Positions 10,824 through 22,600 of a stretch of DNA of 39,346 bases are shown here, in pieces (within the stretch, counting starts at the first letter, position 1; each line of letters opens with the position of its first letter). This stretch comes from Tubiluchus corallicola. Taxonomy: Eukaryota; Priapulida; Priapulimorpha; Priapulimorphida; Tubiluchidae. The DNA lies in the NCBI GenBank assembly GCA_030141605.1, contig JAQGDQ010001156.1, forward strand, positions 1-39,346, given 5' to 3'. Under the pieces are notes generated by a model. It searched no databases and was not told the DNA's origin. It saw only the letters and a list, made by a program, of their open reading frames with translations. Position numbers and translations under genes: made by a program.

Positions 10824-12865
10824 AAACTCGTAGCTTATCGTCTGCGTGTCTTAATGCCGATAGTGTAAGTACTTGTAAGTAGTAAAAAGCAATTTGTAAA
10901 TACTGTACAATATGGTAAACCATGTTTTAGACTGCAGTGATTCTTTGACATGCAATTCTCTTGCTGTGATTTCTTAAGTACGTTTGGAGAAGATGCGTTT
11001 GTGTTATGTTCATTTTCTGAATTCATTTAATACGAGCAAATTTTAGGGATTATTTTGTGTTCGCATGTCAGCATCAATAATAATAGAAATGCGTAAAAGT
11101 TCGGTCTTTCTTTCTTGCTTAAAGTTTTTGCAATGTGTTGTTCAGAAATACGTTTCGTTTCCGATGAAGTATCTCCTGGGGGAAATTTGATGGGCTAACC
11201 GATGTGAGTTCGTGAATGTTTTATGAAAGACAGCTTCTTTTCCATCTTGGTACAGAACTGGGCAGCTGTGGCCTTTTTTTACTAAATTACCAACTGTCGA
11301 CAAGTTTTCTCGAACCCAATTTTTTTTGTTACTTTGTTTTGCGACCCTTTTACAATTATGAATTTGCAACGGTAAGCAAAATTTATTTTATTACTCGTTA
11401 TCTTTCGTTCGTTAATCTCGCTCTTAAATCTTTACGCATATAAGGCTATTGCTGCAAATTTATTGGGGATCTTTGTAGATAGTTCAAAATCATGAGCACG
11501 GTGCTGCCTTTTAGATTCTAGCTAATTCATTGTACATTGAACAGGTTCTGCTGAGTTTTTGTTGGTTGCATTAGAATAGATTGAGACATCCTATGACTGC
11601 ACTGTTAATTACATTCTATGAATTGTATCACAGAAATAATTTCATATTATTTATATGACCATGGTCTAGAGACTCTAGACTTCTAGAATGTATCCCTCCG
11701 TAACCGTCTATTAATTACTTAGAGCTTCCAGCATAGTTGCTGTACGTACGAAGAGGAAAAAATGTTTGCTTCTACATTCGTTGTTATAAATATGAAAATG
11801 GGTTACGAATCTTATGATGTAAATTTTATAAGCGTTTAAGATTATTGTAATTTAATATGTGTGTATTTACAATTTCACTGTAAACACTCGGGCAGCACAC
11901 CTTTCTCACCCCGGTACACAATGCAGCAGCTGAGCAGTATTGTTAGCTGCTGCAAGAGCCACCTAGTGGTGGACGAACCCTGCCTTTGTTATTAGTTAAT
12001 TGGTTAGTGGCCAGACTCAAGCTGCATGCTTTTGTGTAAATTCAGTGATAGTATGAACAGAATTTTAGAATTTCTATTTACAGTCTTGCTTTTGGCATAA
12101 AAGTTTCTACTGGCAGTAACTGCAAGCTTAAATATGCAAAACTTTGTGTTAAATGCATTTCGTTTTCTAGCCAAACAAAAACCCTCGTTTTGTCAAAAAA
12201 ATAGTGTTGAATAGAATAATTTTTCTTTTGTGATCAGCACAACATTATCCCATAATGAAACAAAACGCTCTGTTTATCTGAGTTCACTCAGTGTAATTGC
12301 ATTTCTTGACTGAAAACAGCTGAAATTTTGCCATGTGACTTGGCGCTTTATCCGTATTTCTTTACCGAACATTTTGCTGTTTTTGCTGCAAGAACTTAGC
12401 AAAGCTTATCTATAATAAATCATACGCAGAAATCTGGGAAATCACGTGTAAATACATCTGTTAGGTGTTCACCAAAAACAGTAAAACACGTTTAGCAGGC
12501 GTCCGGAATTCACTACGGTCAAACCTTGTTATAACACCTTTGTAATGCCAACCTCGCTTAATGTCCAAATTTTTGGCAAAGATAATGTCTATATTTGCAT
12601 AGCCACGTATGTATTAATGCATCTCGTTATAACGCTAACTCAGTAAAATGCCAAGGTGGGCGTTATGAAGATGTTTGACTGTATGATGTAATCAAGTTGA
12701 GTATAGACAAATCTTATAGGAATTGTTTTAGAAAAAAGAACTCGGTAATGCAGGTTTGATAAATGAGTTCATTGAGAATGTAAGGTTTTTTATGCAAAAA
12801 ATGCAATAAAGCATTCTGGATGTCCGGTAAATGCCGCTTAATGGCACGTTCAGACGTAGACTTCT
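10824..12865 (+). other. Dp 3' UTR and intergenic sequence
   Basis: No further coding is evident. The nearest downstream AATAAA that I see is at 12414-12419, which would give a 3' UTR of about 1.6 kb; later ones are at 14003 and 14304. Two adjacent hairpins at 11923-11972 are listed separately. Confidence 0.4.
11923..11972. other. Two adjacent hairpin-forming inverted repeats
   Basis: GCAGCAGCT (11923-11931) pairs perfectly with AGCTGCTGC (11945-11953) across a 13-nt loop. Six bases later CCACC (11959-11963) pairs with GGTGG (11968-11972) across TAGT. The block is GC-richer than its surroundings and may lie in the Dp 3' UTR. Confidence 0.6.
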
Positions 12866-13415
12866 CTTGCAATGTCTCTGAGAGTAAAGTTCCAAGGTGT
12901 GAATGTCTTGGCAACTTCTCTCGCAACTTAATGTGCAACTTCTCTCTGAGAGTAAAGTTGCAATGTGTGAACGTCTTGGCAACTTCTCTCGCAACTTGTT
13001 GCAACGTATGAACGGTTTGGCAACTTCTCTCGCAACTTGTTGTGCAATTTCTCTCTGAGAGTAAAGTTGCAATATGTGAACGTCTTGGCAACTTCTCTCG
13101 CAACTTGTTGTGCAATTTCTCTGTGAGAGTACAGTTGCAATGTGTGAACGTCTTGGCAACTTCTCTTGCAACTTGTTGTACAACTTCTCTGTGAGAGTAC
13201 AGTTGCAATGTGTGAACGTCTTGGCAACTTCTTTTGCAACTTGTTGTACAACTTCTCTGTGAGAGTACAGTTGCAATGTGAGAACGTCTTGGTGACTTCT
13301 CTCACAACTTTTTGCAACGTGCGACTAGTTTGTCAACTTCTCTCTCAACTTGTTGCAACGTGTAAATGGTTTGGCAACTTCTCTCGCAACCTGTTGTAAC
13401 GTCTGAATGCACTAT
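12866..13415. repeat. About 68-bp minisatellite, roughly 8 units
   Basis: Units carry GAACGTCTTGGCAACTTCTC, a CGCAACTTGTTG segment and a CTCTGAGAGTA segment. GAACG recurs at 13011, 13078, 13146, 13214 and 13282, giving a 67-68 bp period. Shorter units of about 42 bp lacking the middle part occur at both ends. Overlapping open frames on both strands follow from repetition and are not genes. Confidence 0.9.
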
Positions 13416-13666
13416 AAGTTGACTAGTAGTGATCATTGATTTTCATACTTGGCTGCCGTTCATACCTGAGTTGTTCTTATCTGATAGAGAATTTTGCATG
13501 TTACACTCGAAATAGTAAAAATCATATGTAAATAATGTTGACGTTGACATTGTTGTTACGAAATGATGGTCATGTAGACTTAATCATACAAGTTTAGATA
13601 ATAAAAACTAAACATAATTATATTAAGAACACTAGTAAAAATTGACATTACTAATTTTGTTAGGCA

Positions 13667-13698
<32 letters not shown>

Positions 13699-14612
13699 AC
13701 TTTTGTTTGTTCAACTATGTACATTATAATTGTTACGAGTGTATACTTAGTGCAAGCAATTACGACAGGCCTAGCTTCAGGTATCAGACCTAGTAACACA
13801 CTATAACTAAAAAAGGTGAAATTTCAAATTTTAGTTTTTGCAGTAGTAATAGTGAATTTTCTTAATAGATAAGTTTATAATATTAAAGCAGAAAGTAGTT
13901 AAGTGGTGTATTATTAATTTCTCGATGGACGTGTCTTCGGTTTTCCGTTTTCAGCTTATCTCAGTATTTGCAAAAATGTGAACTTAAAAGTATGAAGTTA
14001 CGAATAAACAATCATTGTCAGGTTCTACTTTGTTGCAAAATGTAACAAATTTTGAAAATTACGTGAATATGATTATAGCATTATGTAAGACACGAAAAAT
14101 CTGTAACAAAGTGAACTTTTCAAGAATAGGTAGACTTACTTGTAAGACCATAAATTACAATTCTCAGAAATAGTTTTGAAATGTAATGTGACCTGCCTCA
14201 CTTTCTAAACTCATTACTGCATCTTTATAATTGAGCACGTTGGAATATGATGACAATAGAATTTCGTACACGACTTGTAGATGCTGTAAAACTTGTTTTA
14301 TTGAATAAATTACTATAATTTTATTACCACATTTCATTTTCTTTGTTCTTTTTTACATCGATTTTTCATTTTTAAAAACACTATTATAATGCGTCTCTGC
14401 GTCAGTTTGGGTAACAAAACGTCTGCAAAGGCGAGCGACACGAAAATTTTATAAAGTGACAAGTTCTTTCAAACTTCAAAGTTTCAGTGGCGTGCAGTAA
14501 AAACGTGCACTGAAAAAAAACTAAATAAAAAAATCTGAAGGCAGGACAAAGAAAATAATCCATCTAGCTATACGTCAGTATTAAATAATGGAAATAACCA
14601 CGTGATATGCGT
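13416..14612. other. Intergenic sequence with a (TA)n microsatellite
   Basis: Mostly featureless AT-rich DNA. A TA run spans 13667-13694, and AATAAA motifs lie at 14003-14008 and 14304-14309. No gene is seen. Confidence 0.4.
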
Positions 14613-14621
14613 ACAAGCAAT

Positions 14622-14779
14622 CATCATCATCATACGCCCGTTACGTCTATTGTAGACATTGGGCAGGCAGAATTCTAAAATAAAAGAAATCTGCCTTTGG
14701 ACAGGTAAACGCAGCAGTAATCCAGCAAAAAAACTAGACACTGCTACGCCAGTGGCTCGTCAGCACCACTTCCGTTGAA
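14622..14779 (-). mobile_element. Short tRNA-like SINE with 9-bp target duplication
   Basis: The 158-bp insert is flanked by ACAAGCAAT at 14613-14621 and 14780-14788. On the minus strand it contains TGGCGTAGCAGT, an 11 of 12 match to a pol III A-box, then a degenerate B-box-like GCTGGATTAC. A 3' end follows with the stem-loop ATGTCTACAATAGACGT and an (ATG)n tail of about four units. The same 17-nt stem-loop sequence occurs in the satellite at 33931-35173, and a near-identical one lies at the 3' end of the LINE at 33490-33930. The tail and target duplication support retrotransposition; the tRNA origin is an inference from the A-box. Confidence 0.7.
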
Positions 14780-14788
14780 ACAAGCAAT

Positions 14789-15929
14789 AAATTAAGCAGC
14801 CGCATGTGTAATCCGGTAAGCGAAACCTCCGTATGAATTTCTTTTTTTTTCACTCGTTCAGGGTATTGCCAGCAGCGATTTAGCCACGCCTTCAAGCGCT
14901 GTGTCGAGAAACTTGCGCTTCTTTAGCCCTTGCGCTAAACGTATATAATATACTGAAATACGAGTTGTATAATGTAACGTTAATGAAGAGTAGCCGCAAT
15001 AGAGTTTTTTAAATCTATTAGGTCATGAGAAAAACTTGCAAGTACGTTATATGTTTACTTTTATAAATTAAAATCACTCATGTTTTTTGAAATAATTAGA
15101 GGGTAGGCAGAGCATGTGTTGCTGTGTGGACTTTAACAAAAACCAAAATTTATACTTGCCCATCTTTTAGTTTTTCCACATTGGAGAAATTTGCATTCAA
15201 TGCAAATTGATTTATTGTGTTATAATGGTGTATTCAATCGATTCGCAGATTGATTTTCAGTGATATCCGTCTAATAGATGTAAATAAGTAAGTAAAACTG
15301 ATCAGTTAGTCAAATATTATGGAAAAATTGGGAACTTCTGTTTAGAAGTTTGGTTATTATTGCATACCAACAGACTTCTTTTGTTTGGTAAGACAACATT
15401 TCTGTTCAGTGTAGATGAAGCCACTTGTTCTTCATCGTTATTTACATAAAATTTTCAGCTTTTACTGTTTTGGACATCTGAAATCTTACACTAACATATA
15501 AATTATTAAAACATTGATGTGACTGGAAAACCCTTCTTCAGTTTCGTATATTCAAAAAAAGAGGCGTACCAAGATGGGGCAATCGCCTCCGGGCGCGACT
15601 GTTAATTATTAATTACAGATTTCACAATGCAGATTATAGTAATAAAACAATTGACAAAAGTTTTTAAACTACAACAAAATTGCCTAGTCAGAGATCATCG
15701 TAGCCGACTTAATTACTACATACAGCCTAGAAAAAAAGGCTTAATGTTGTTACTTAATGGTGTGTGTAGGGTATTGTGTGACTTAGCAGATCAATAATTT
15801 TGGAAGAAACAGAGGCGTTTCTCTAAATACCGATTCTATTATTGTGAAAACCTGTAGTGTTCTGTATTTTTCTTAATCTTTGCATGTTTTAATGCTGGAG
15901 CTGAATGTTTAAGGGCTGACGTGTTACGA
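14789..15929. other. Intergenic sequence, no gene seen
   Basis: I see no conserved coding region, RNA gene or clear repeat. It lies beyond the 3' end of PISD. Confidence 0.4.
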
Positions 15930-16165
15930 GCAACGCGTAGAAAAGAGTTACTCTGCTGCAAATCACAAATCAAACTCAAGGCGATTCTTAGAAAAAAATT
16001 GTTTATCTTTAACTTGTCATGTTGAAAAAGTAAAGTCGGGCTCAGGGACACAAAAAAAATGTGCACAGTTTGTGGCTCCACCTACGAAACAAATGATCAA
16101 AACATTGAAAGGCTAGGGCACCAGAACCCCCGTGCGGCAAAAGCACTTGCTACACCACTATTCAC
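15930..16165 (+). repeat. Dispersed repeat family 3, copy 1
   Basis: It is similar to 19645-19880 on the same strand. Shared blocks include AGAAAAGAGTTACTCTGCTG, TCGGGCTCAGGGAC and ACCTACGAAACAAATGATCA. No termini or coding capacity were recognised, so the element type is unknown. Confidence 0.7.
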
Positions 16166-16274
16166 AAAAATACTTCATTTTCATAATTAAAGACTTTGCC
16201 AGTTTAACATTAACACTGAATAAATTAAACACCAAAAAATTCAATTCTTGGTAAATATTAAATAAAGCTAATAC

Positions 16275-16280
16275 TTTATT
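16275..16280 (-). other. Candidate PISD polyadenylation signal
   Basis: AATAAA on the minus strand, about 160 nt after the PISD stop codon, is the nearest downstream signal. It is supported by position only. Confidence 0.45.
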
Positions 16281-16440
16281 ATAAAAAAACAATTTCAGAA
16301 AAATGATTTTGGCATGTAATATGATTCTAACCTTTCGTAACTTATTCTTTAACACATCCACAGTGCATTTCACAGTGAAAAAAACCAACAATGTAGATTA
16401 AATAATTTTAAATGTACAACACTTCTATATAATCTATATA

Positions 16441-16601
16441 TTAATTTTCATTTCTATTATTATCGTTTTTCTCTCCTATAGTACCGAGTGCTTCACCCAT
16501 TTTAACTCTATCTCCGCTTCGCTTTAGAAATTTGAAGTCATCCGGGGCTTCAAAAACGAGTACGATAGTTGAACCCAAATTGAATTCTCCAAACAGGTCA
16601 C
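16441..16601 (-). CDS. PISD: PISD exon 8 (C-terminus, self-cleavage site)
   Basis: Encodes residues 494-546: [16 protein letters not shown], with the conserved LGST motif where cleavage before Ser504 makes the pyruvoyl group, then a helix ending in GEALG. Compared with human, which stops soon after GEALGSL, it has a longer Asn-rich end ([10 protein letters not shown]). The acceptor is TTTTCAG just above 16601, entered in phase 1. Confidence 0.95.
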
Positions 16602-19600
16602 CTGAAAAGTGAAAACAGTTAATAGAATTAAGAAAAGCTTTCATTTTCATAACCATTATCATTTGTATTGTCTAAGGTAAGATCAAATACGTCTAAAACT
16701 GGTGGATAGCTGTACAGCAGATTTTATAGCTCAGAAAACCCGTGGGGGGCAAATTATCTGTTAGGGTCAGATTAAGGCCTCAAGAGACCATAATTAGCAC
16801 AAGAAAATCCTCCACTTACATCAAGCTTAATAAATTCGTCTTGAAATTTTTTGTACCACTTACGTACTGCTTTTGGGCATATACATGTGGGAAATGGTCT
16901 TGGGAAACCTATATATATTATATATATATATATGTTTATTGACTGATTAAGAGATAGTCGAACATGGTTCAGTCCATAGATCACTACAAAAAAGGACTTT
17001 TGATCATATAACATGATCATTCCTGTCAAAAAAAAAATAACTGAAGAATTATTTACAAATTCTCACTACACACTTATTATCGCCTAACATGATTATAGGA
17101 CTTGCATCAGCAGTCACACTGTATAAAACCTGTGAATTTAATCTCCCGCGATGACCGTTAGTTGCAGCCATTTTTAGGATAAGTTATTTGAAACAAGTTT
17201 AGATAACATTGTGTAAAATTTGAAAAAATAACAGAGCACTCAAAGTGCACATGTCACTAATTATATAAAATCTTAAATTACTATATTTAGTCAATAAGAT
17301 TAAAAATACGTTTTTTGGTTAGTGAATGGTGCACCCTGGAGGTGAGTCAATGATATTTTACCAATTGGTGAAAACATTTTAAATAATTAACAATTTTCTT
17401 TTCTAGTTACATAAGTTTTTCCAGCAGGTAAGCAAAATCCTAAGTAACATAACTTCGCATGGATATGTTACGACCGAGTGTTTGCCATCTCGACGCTCGA
17501 TAAAAGGGACTTTTCATGCACTTTGAACATTATACATTGCTCTATGACACAATGATACAATATCATTATCATATGAACTCATTATAATAATTTGTGCAAG
17601 TTCAGCATTAGTCGGAGTAAAATTTTCCGTTTCAAAGGTGAACTGTCAGCGTCAGCAACTGTCAAACAAATCAGTGCGTTTTGATTGGTTTACGATAAAA
17701 GCTGCAAATGTAGTACGTTAGTATCACTCCTATGTAAATTTGTCTTATCAATAGACACTAGAATGAGTACACTAGATTGTATGACATCGGCAATTGTATT
17801 AGCTATCATAATATTTGTTTAGGGGGTTAAACTAGGTGACCTAGGCAAATGTTGACTTGTAATCATAGTAAAAATGTTATCAACATTTTACATACGCAGA
17901 AAAATTTCCAGTAGTGAACAAAAATACCCAAAAGCCATAACATTTTTTTAATAACATAACATAGCACAACACACCACAATATAAACATAACATAACATAG
18001 CACAACACAGCACAATATAAACAACATAACATAGCACAACACAACGTAATATTAATATAACATAACATAACATAGCACAGCACAACACAATATAAACATA
18101 ACATAACATACCTCAACACAAGACAATATAAAGAACATGACATAGAACAACACAATGCAATATTAACATAACATGCAATATTAACATAACATAACATAAC
18201 ATAGCACAGCACACCACAATATAAACATAACATAACATAGCACAACACAACACAATATAAACAACATAACATAGCACAACACAATGCAATATTAACAAAA
18301 CATAACATAGCACAACACAACACAACACAATATAAACATAACATAACATAGCACAACACAATATAAACGTAATGTAGCAATGTATCATAACTTACCGTAG
18401 CAATAATTCAGGGTGGGATTATGACCTTTTGGGGTCCCTAGGCTAATGAAATTACGGGGCCCCTCAGACGGAGCCACCCACTAATTCGCCCGAACCAGAC
18501 TTGAATACTTTTTACTTCTGATATATTTTTGACAAGATTTACATAGTTTGGGGTAGCAAATTTTCTAAATACACTAAGATATCATTTAATTCTCAAATAA
18601 AAAAAAATTCTTTAAGAAATACCACTATTTTACTATTTATTGCAAAGCCAATTAGCACATATTTCAACACAACTGTAGTACCAAATGCTACGAAAGCTTG
18701 AGGGCTCCCTAAGCTACAGTACATACTAGCCTATAGTATAATTAGGCACTACCTAACATAATATAACATAATGTAATGTAACATAACGTAACGTAACTCA
18801 ACAAAACATATCCTAACTTAAAGGACAAGAAAAGGGGTACCTGAAATAGGTTTCAGAAAAATTGCCTTAAAAATTATATTACTTTACGGCCATTTTATGC
18901 ATATATCGCACTCGCGTTGAAAAGAATTTTTGTTTGTTTTCCATTTAAATCTCCCGCAATATTGTTCAGACGGTGCCATTGCATGACGTCACTACGCAAA
19001 CATAAATCAGGGCAGAAAGGGAAATGTTAAATTATGTCCCAAAATACTTTCCATGTAAATTTGTACTATTTTAGCAATTCACTTACCTCTGGAAAGACTT
19101 ATGTAACTAGTAATAATAATTTAAAATGTTCGTGACAATTAGTAAAATGTCGCTGGTTCACCCTCCAGGGTGCGCCACTCACTAACCAAAAACGTATTTT
19201 TAATCTTATTGACAAGATACCGTATTTAAAACTTTACTCAGTTAGTGACATGTGCGCTACGAATGCTCTGATTATTTTTTCAAATTTTACATAATGTTAA
19301 CTAAACATGTTTCAAATGAGCTGTCATCAAAATGGCTGCCTCTAATGGTCATCGCGGGAGTTTAAATTTACAAGTTTTATACATTGTTACTGCCGACGCA
19401 AGCCTTGTATGCAAAAAGGCAATACGTAAGTCGTATAGAATTTTCTTACATTAAGATTTTTAAGACGAATTTTTCCAGCTTGATGTAACTGGAGAGTATT
19501 CTGGTGCTTTAATATCTTAAACTTTATTAAGATAAATAATAAGCTTTATTTATCTTAACACAGTTTGCAGACGTGCACTACATATAACTGTTTACATTAT

Positions 19601-22600
19601 GAAGAACAGACAGCGAAAGGTCAAGTGCCACCTATTCGGTTTTTCATAGAAAAGAGTTACTCTGCTGCAGTACCGCAAAGCAAACTCGGGGTGATTCTTG
19701 GGAAAAAATTATTTATATTTTTTTGTCACGATGTCCAAAAACGAGTCGGGCTCAGGGACGCAAAAAATGCACACAACTTGTGGCGTCACCTACGAAACAA
19801 ATGATCAAAACATTAAAAGGGTAGGGCGCCAGAATATTTTTTGCCCCCAGAGCGCCACAATCACTTGCTATGCCACTGTTGCAACTGTCAATTTCTGCAA
19901 GTCACATGCTCACTTTCAAAACGAGAGATATAATTACAAAAAAATATTTGTAGCTGACAGAACAGAAGTCTGAAATCAGAACATCCTGCTTTATAACTTA
20001 CTGCTACATTACCTTTTCTGTATGGCACACCACAAAAATCAGAGCGAGTTTCTCGGAAATCCTTATCATAGTAAGTACCAGCAGTCCATCGTTTATGATT
20101 AGTACATAGATCCTGTGAAACAAATACATTTTTCATTGCTTATGTGAATGTTAATAATTTATCAGACACACTGATGCTGCAGTTTGACACAACAACATAT
20201 TTTATTATATGGTGTCACTTGCAGGATAAGGCAGTAATTAATGTTACACGGTTGTACAGGTTTCTAAGACAAGGACCTTTGACGTTTGACCTTTCCACGA
20301 TCATCATCCATCGCTGGAACTGTGGTTGGTTGGCATCCTTCTGTCTCGGAAGTCAATGGAGTGTGCGCCAACAGAGTCAGTTATTGATCACATTGATGGA
20401 GCTGCAGCGTCGACTGTGGCTGAGCAGTGCGATCCTTGAACGTCTCCAGGGCGCACGCCTGGACAAGGTGTATGGAGATCCTGAGTTGCCCAGACAACAG
20501 GAACCCCCTCTCTTCCTCCCTGGTGTAGTCCAAAGGAAAGCGGAGCGATACGTTTGGCACCAGGTTGGCTGCAGGAGCTGCCGGAGTCAGTGAGCATGTT
20601 GCACTGGTCCGCCTTCGGGGCTCCACTCCTGATTTGGAAGGTTTACTCCTCTACACATGGCCATTGGGTCACTTGACCTCCTCTAGCCATTGGCTGCTTG
20701 TGCAGCTCCTCCGCCTATTGTCGAGATACAGTGTGGGCATCCCGTCAGCCTACAGCACCTGTATTCATAGGCGGTCACCCATCCAAGTACTAACCAGGCT
20801 CTGCGTTGCTTAACTTCAGTGATCAGACGAGAACCGGTGTTTTCAACGTGATATGGCTGTAGACAAAGGCTTATTAATACACCGCTAAATCACCTATTCC
20901 ATTGTAATATGCATTTTGTAATGTTTTTTTTTGCATTGTGCCCTGGGGAGGATCTCTGTATCAGCTGAATTGTTTTGACTCAAGCCAAATAAAAATATGC
21001 TTAAAATAAACAACGTACATTTAGCCAAGCTTTAACATACAGGGAAATTATGAAAAGCATAATTTAGCGGTCACTTCCTTGGGTAGTTTAATAAACACCA
21101 ACATTGACCATGACATGGAGAATGTTTATAATAGATTGCTTAAACAGACTGTGTATAGTACGATTCTGTACACAAACCACAAAGGGCAGTTGCTGATCCA
21201 CTTACAGCAGAGATTGACAACATTTCTGAACGGGACGTGTAGCTGTACTTATACTGACATTTGGTGTCTATGGCAAATATTAATTCTGGTGTGATTCTTC
21301 CTGAGGTTCTGCTTTTGTTTGCTTTAGCACTCCCTCTGACAGTATACGTGTGCGTTGGTGGTGTTGTCAACTTTACTCCTTTTGCACAGTCGTTTGCTTC
21401 ATTTCAATTTCTTCCTTTTTGCCTTGTAGGCGTCATTCAAGTAATATAGTGTTATCAACTTCACTCCTTTTGCACAGTCGTTTGCTTCATTTCAATTTCT
21501 TCATCTTTGCCTTGTAGGCGTCACTCAAGTAATATAGTGTTATCAACTTCACTCCTTTTGCACAGTTGTTTGCTTCATTTCAATTTCTTCATTTTTGCCT
21601 TGTAGGCGTCATTCAAGTAATATAGTGTTATCAACTTCACTCCTTTTGCACAGTCGTTTGCTTCATTTCAAATTCTTCATTTTTGCCTTGTAGGCGTCAT
21701 TCAAGTAATATAGTGTTATCAACTTCACTCCTTTTGCACAGTTGTTTGCTCCATTTCAATTTCTTCATTTTTACCTTGCACCATGTAATCATTCATGATA
21801 ACTTCGTTATGTTGCGAGTTATAATAAAGTTTGTTAAATTTATTCTTGTCGTCTTGGTGTTTTTGAGACAGAGGTGGTACATTCTTTTAGTTAATGGCAC
21901 TGTGTAAGCTGACATAATGTTATTAATGGTATGTGTGTGCTTGCACAGCGAAATCATGCGTAAGCCATGATTTCTAATTAAGTTTTTCTAATTTTTTAAT
22001 TTGTCTAAGGTAAGCAAATGCATCTTATGTATAATTTTGCATTTATAAAAATCCAATTGTGCAAAGAGCAGAAACTTACAAAAATTATCAAATATAACGT
22101 GATCACTGTTTAGTGAGAGAAGTTTTACATGAACCCACGCAAAATGCAGCAAACTGTTACAGTCCTGAATGCATTAAACTATTAATATCAAGACATGTAG
22201 CAAATGAACCCTCAACTAGCCTCTCTTCCTAAAAATATTAACTCAACATTTTTACAATCACATTATCCAAAAGTAAAACTTACAGTATCACAGAGTACTT
22301 TGATTGATCCCACATTGGTTGCACCCACCGCAGTCATTGAGAAAAATCCATGTTTCCACTGTCCGCTTAGAACAACTCTTTCATTATAGTTAAACAGGCC
22401 AGCAATCCAGCGTGCTATACCTGGATTTACACTGAACAATTCTCCTATGTAAAAACACATCAATGTTTAAAGCACAAGAAAACACTCTTCATAAATAAAC
22501 CCTAAAAAACTGCTTTGAAATTTCATACCAATTGCATACAGTGCTTGTGTTGGCAGTAACACTGTATAAAACTTGAAAATTTAAATATCAGCATTCGACA

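Noticed and set aside
12714-13399. Overlapping proteins on both strands
   Set aside because: They are generated by the 68-bp minisatellite, with competing frames and no domain.
17880-18388. Cys/Leu/Tyr-rich membrane-like proteins on the minus strand
   Set aside because: They are translations of a degenerate minisatellite within a PISD intron; two frames give the same repetitive pattern.
20144-20813. Protein-like frames in the 5S SINE body
   Set aside because: Frames differ between the two SINE copies and lie on both strands; they follow from the GC-rich body.
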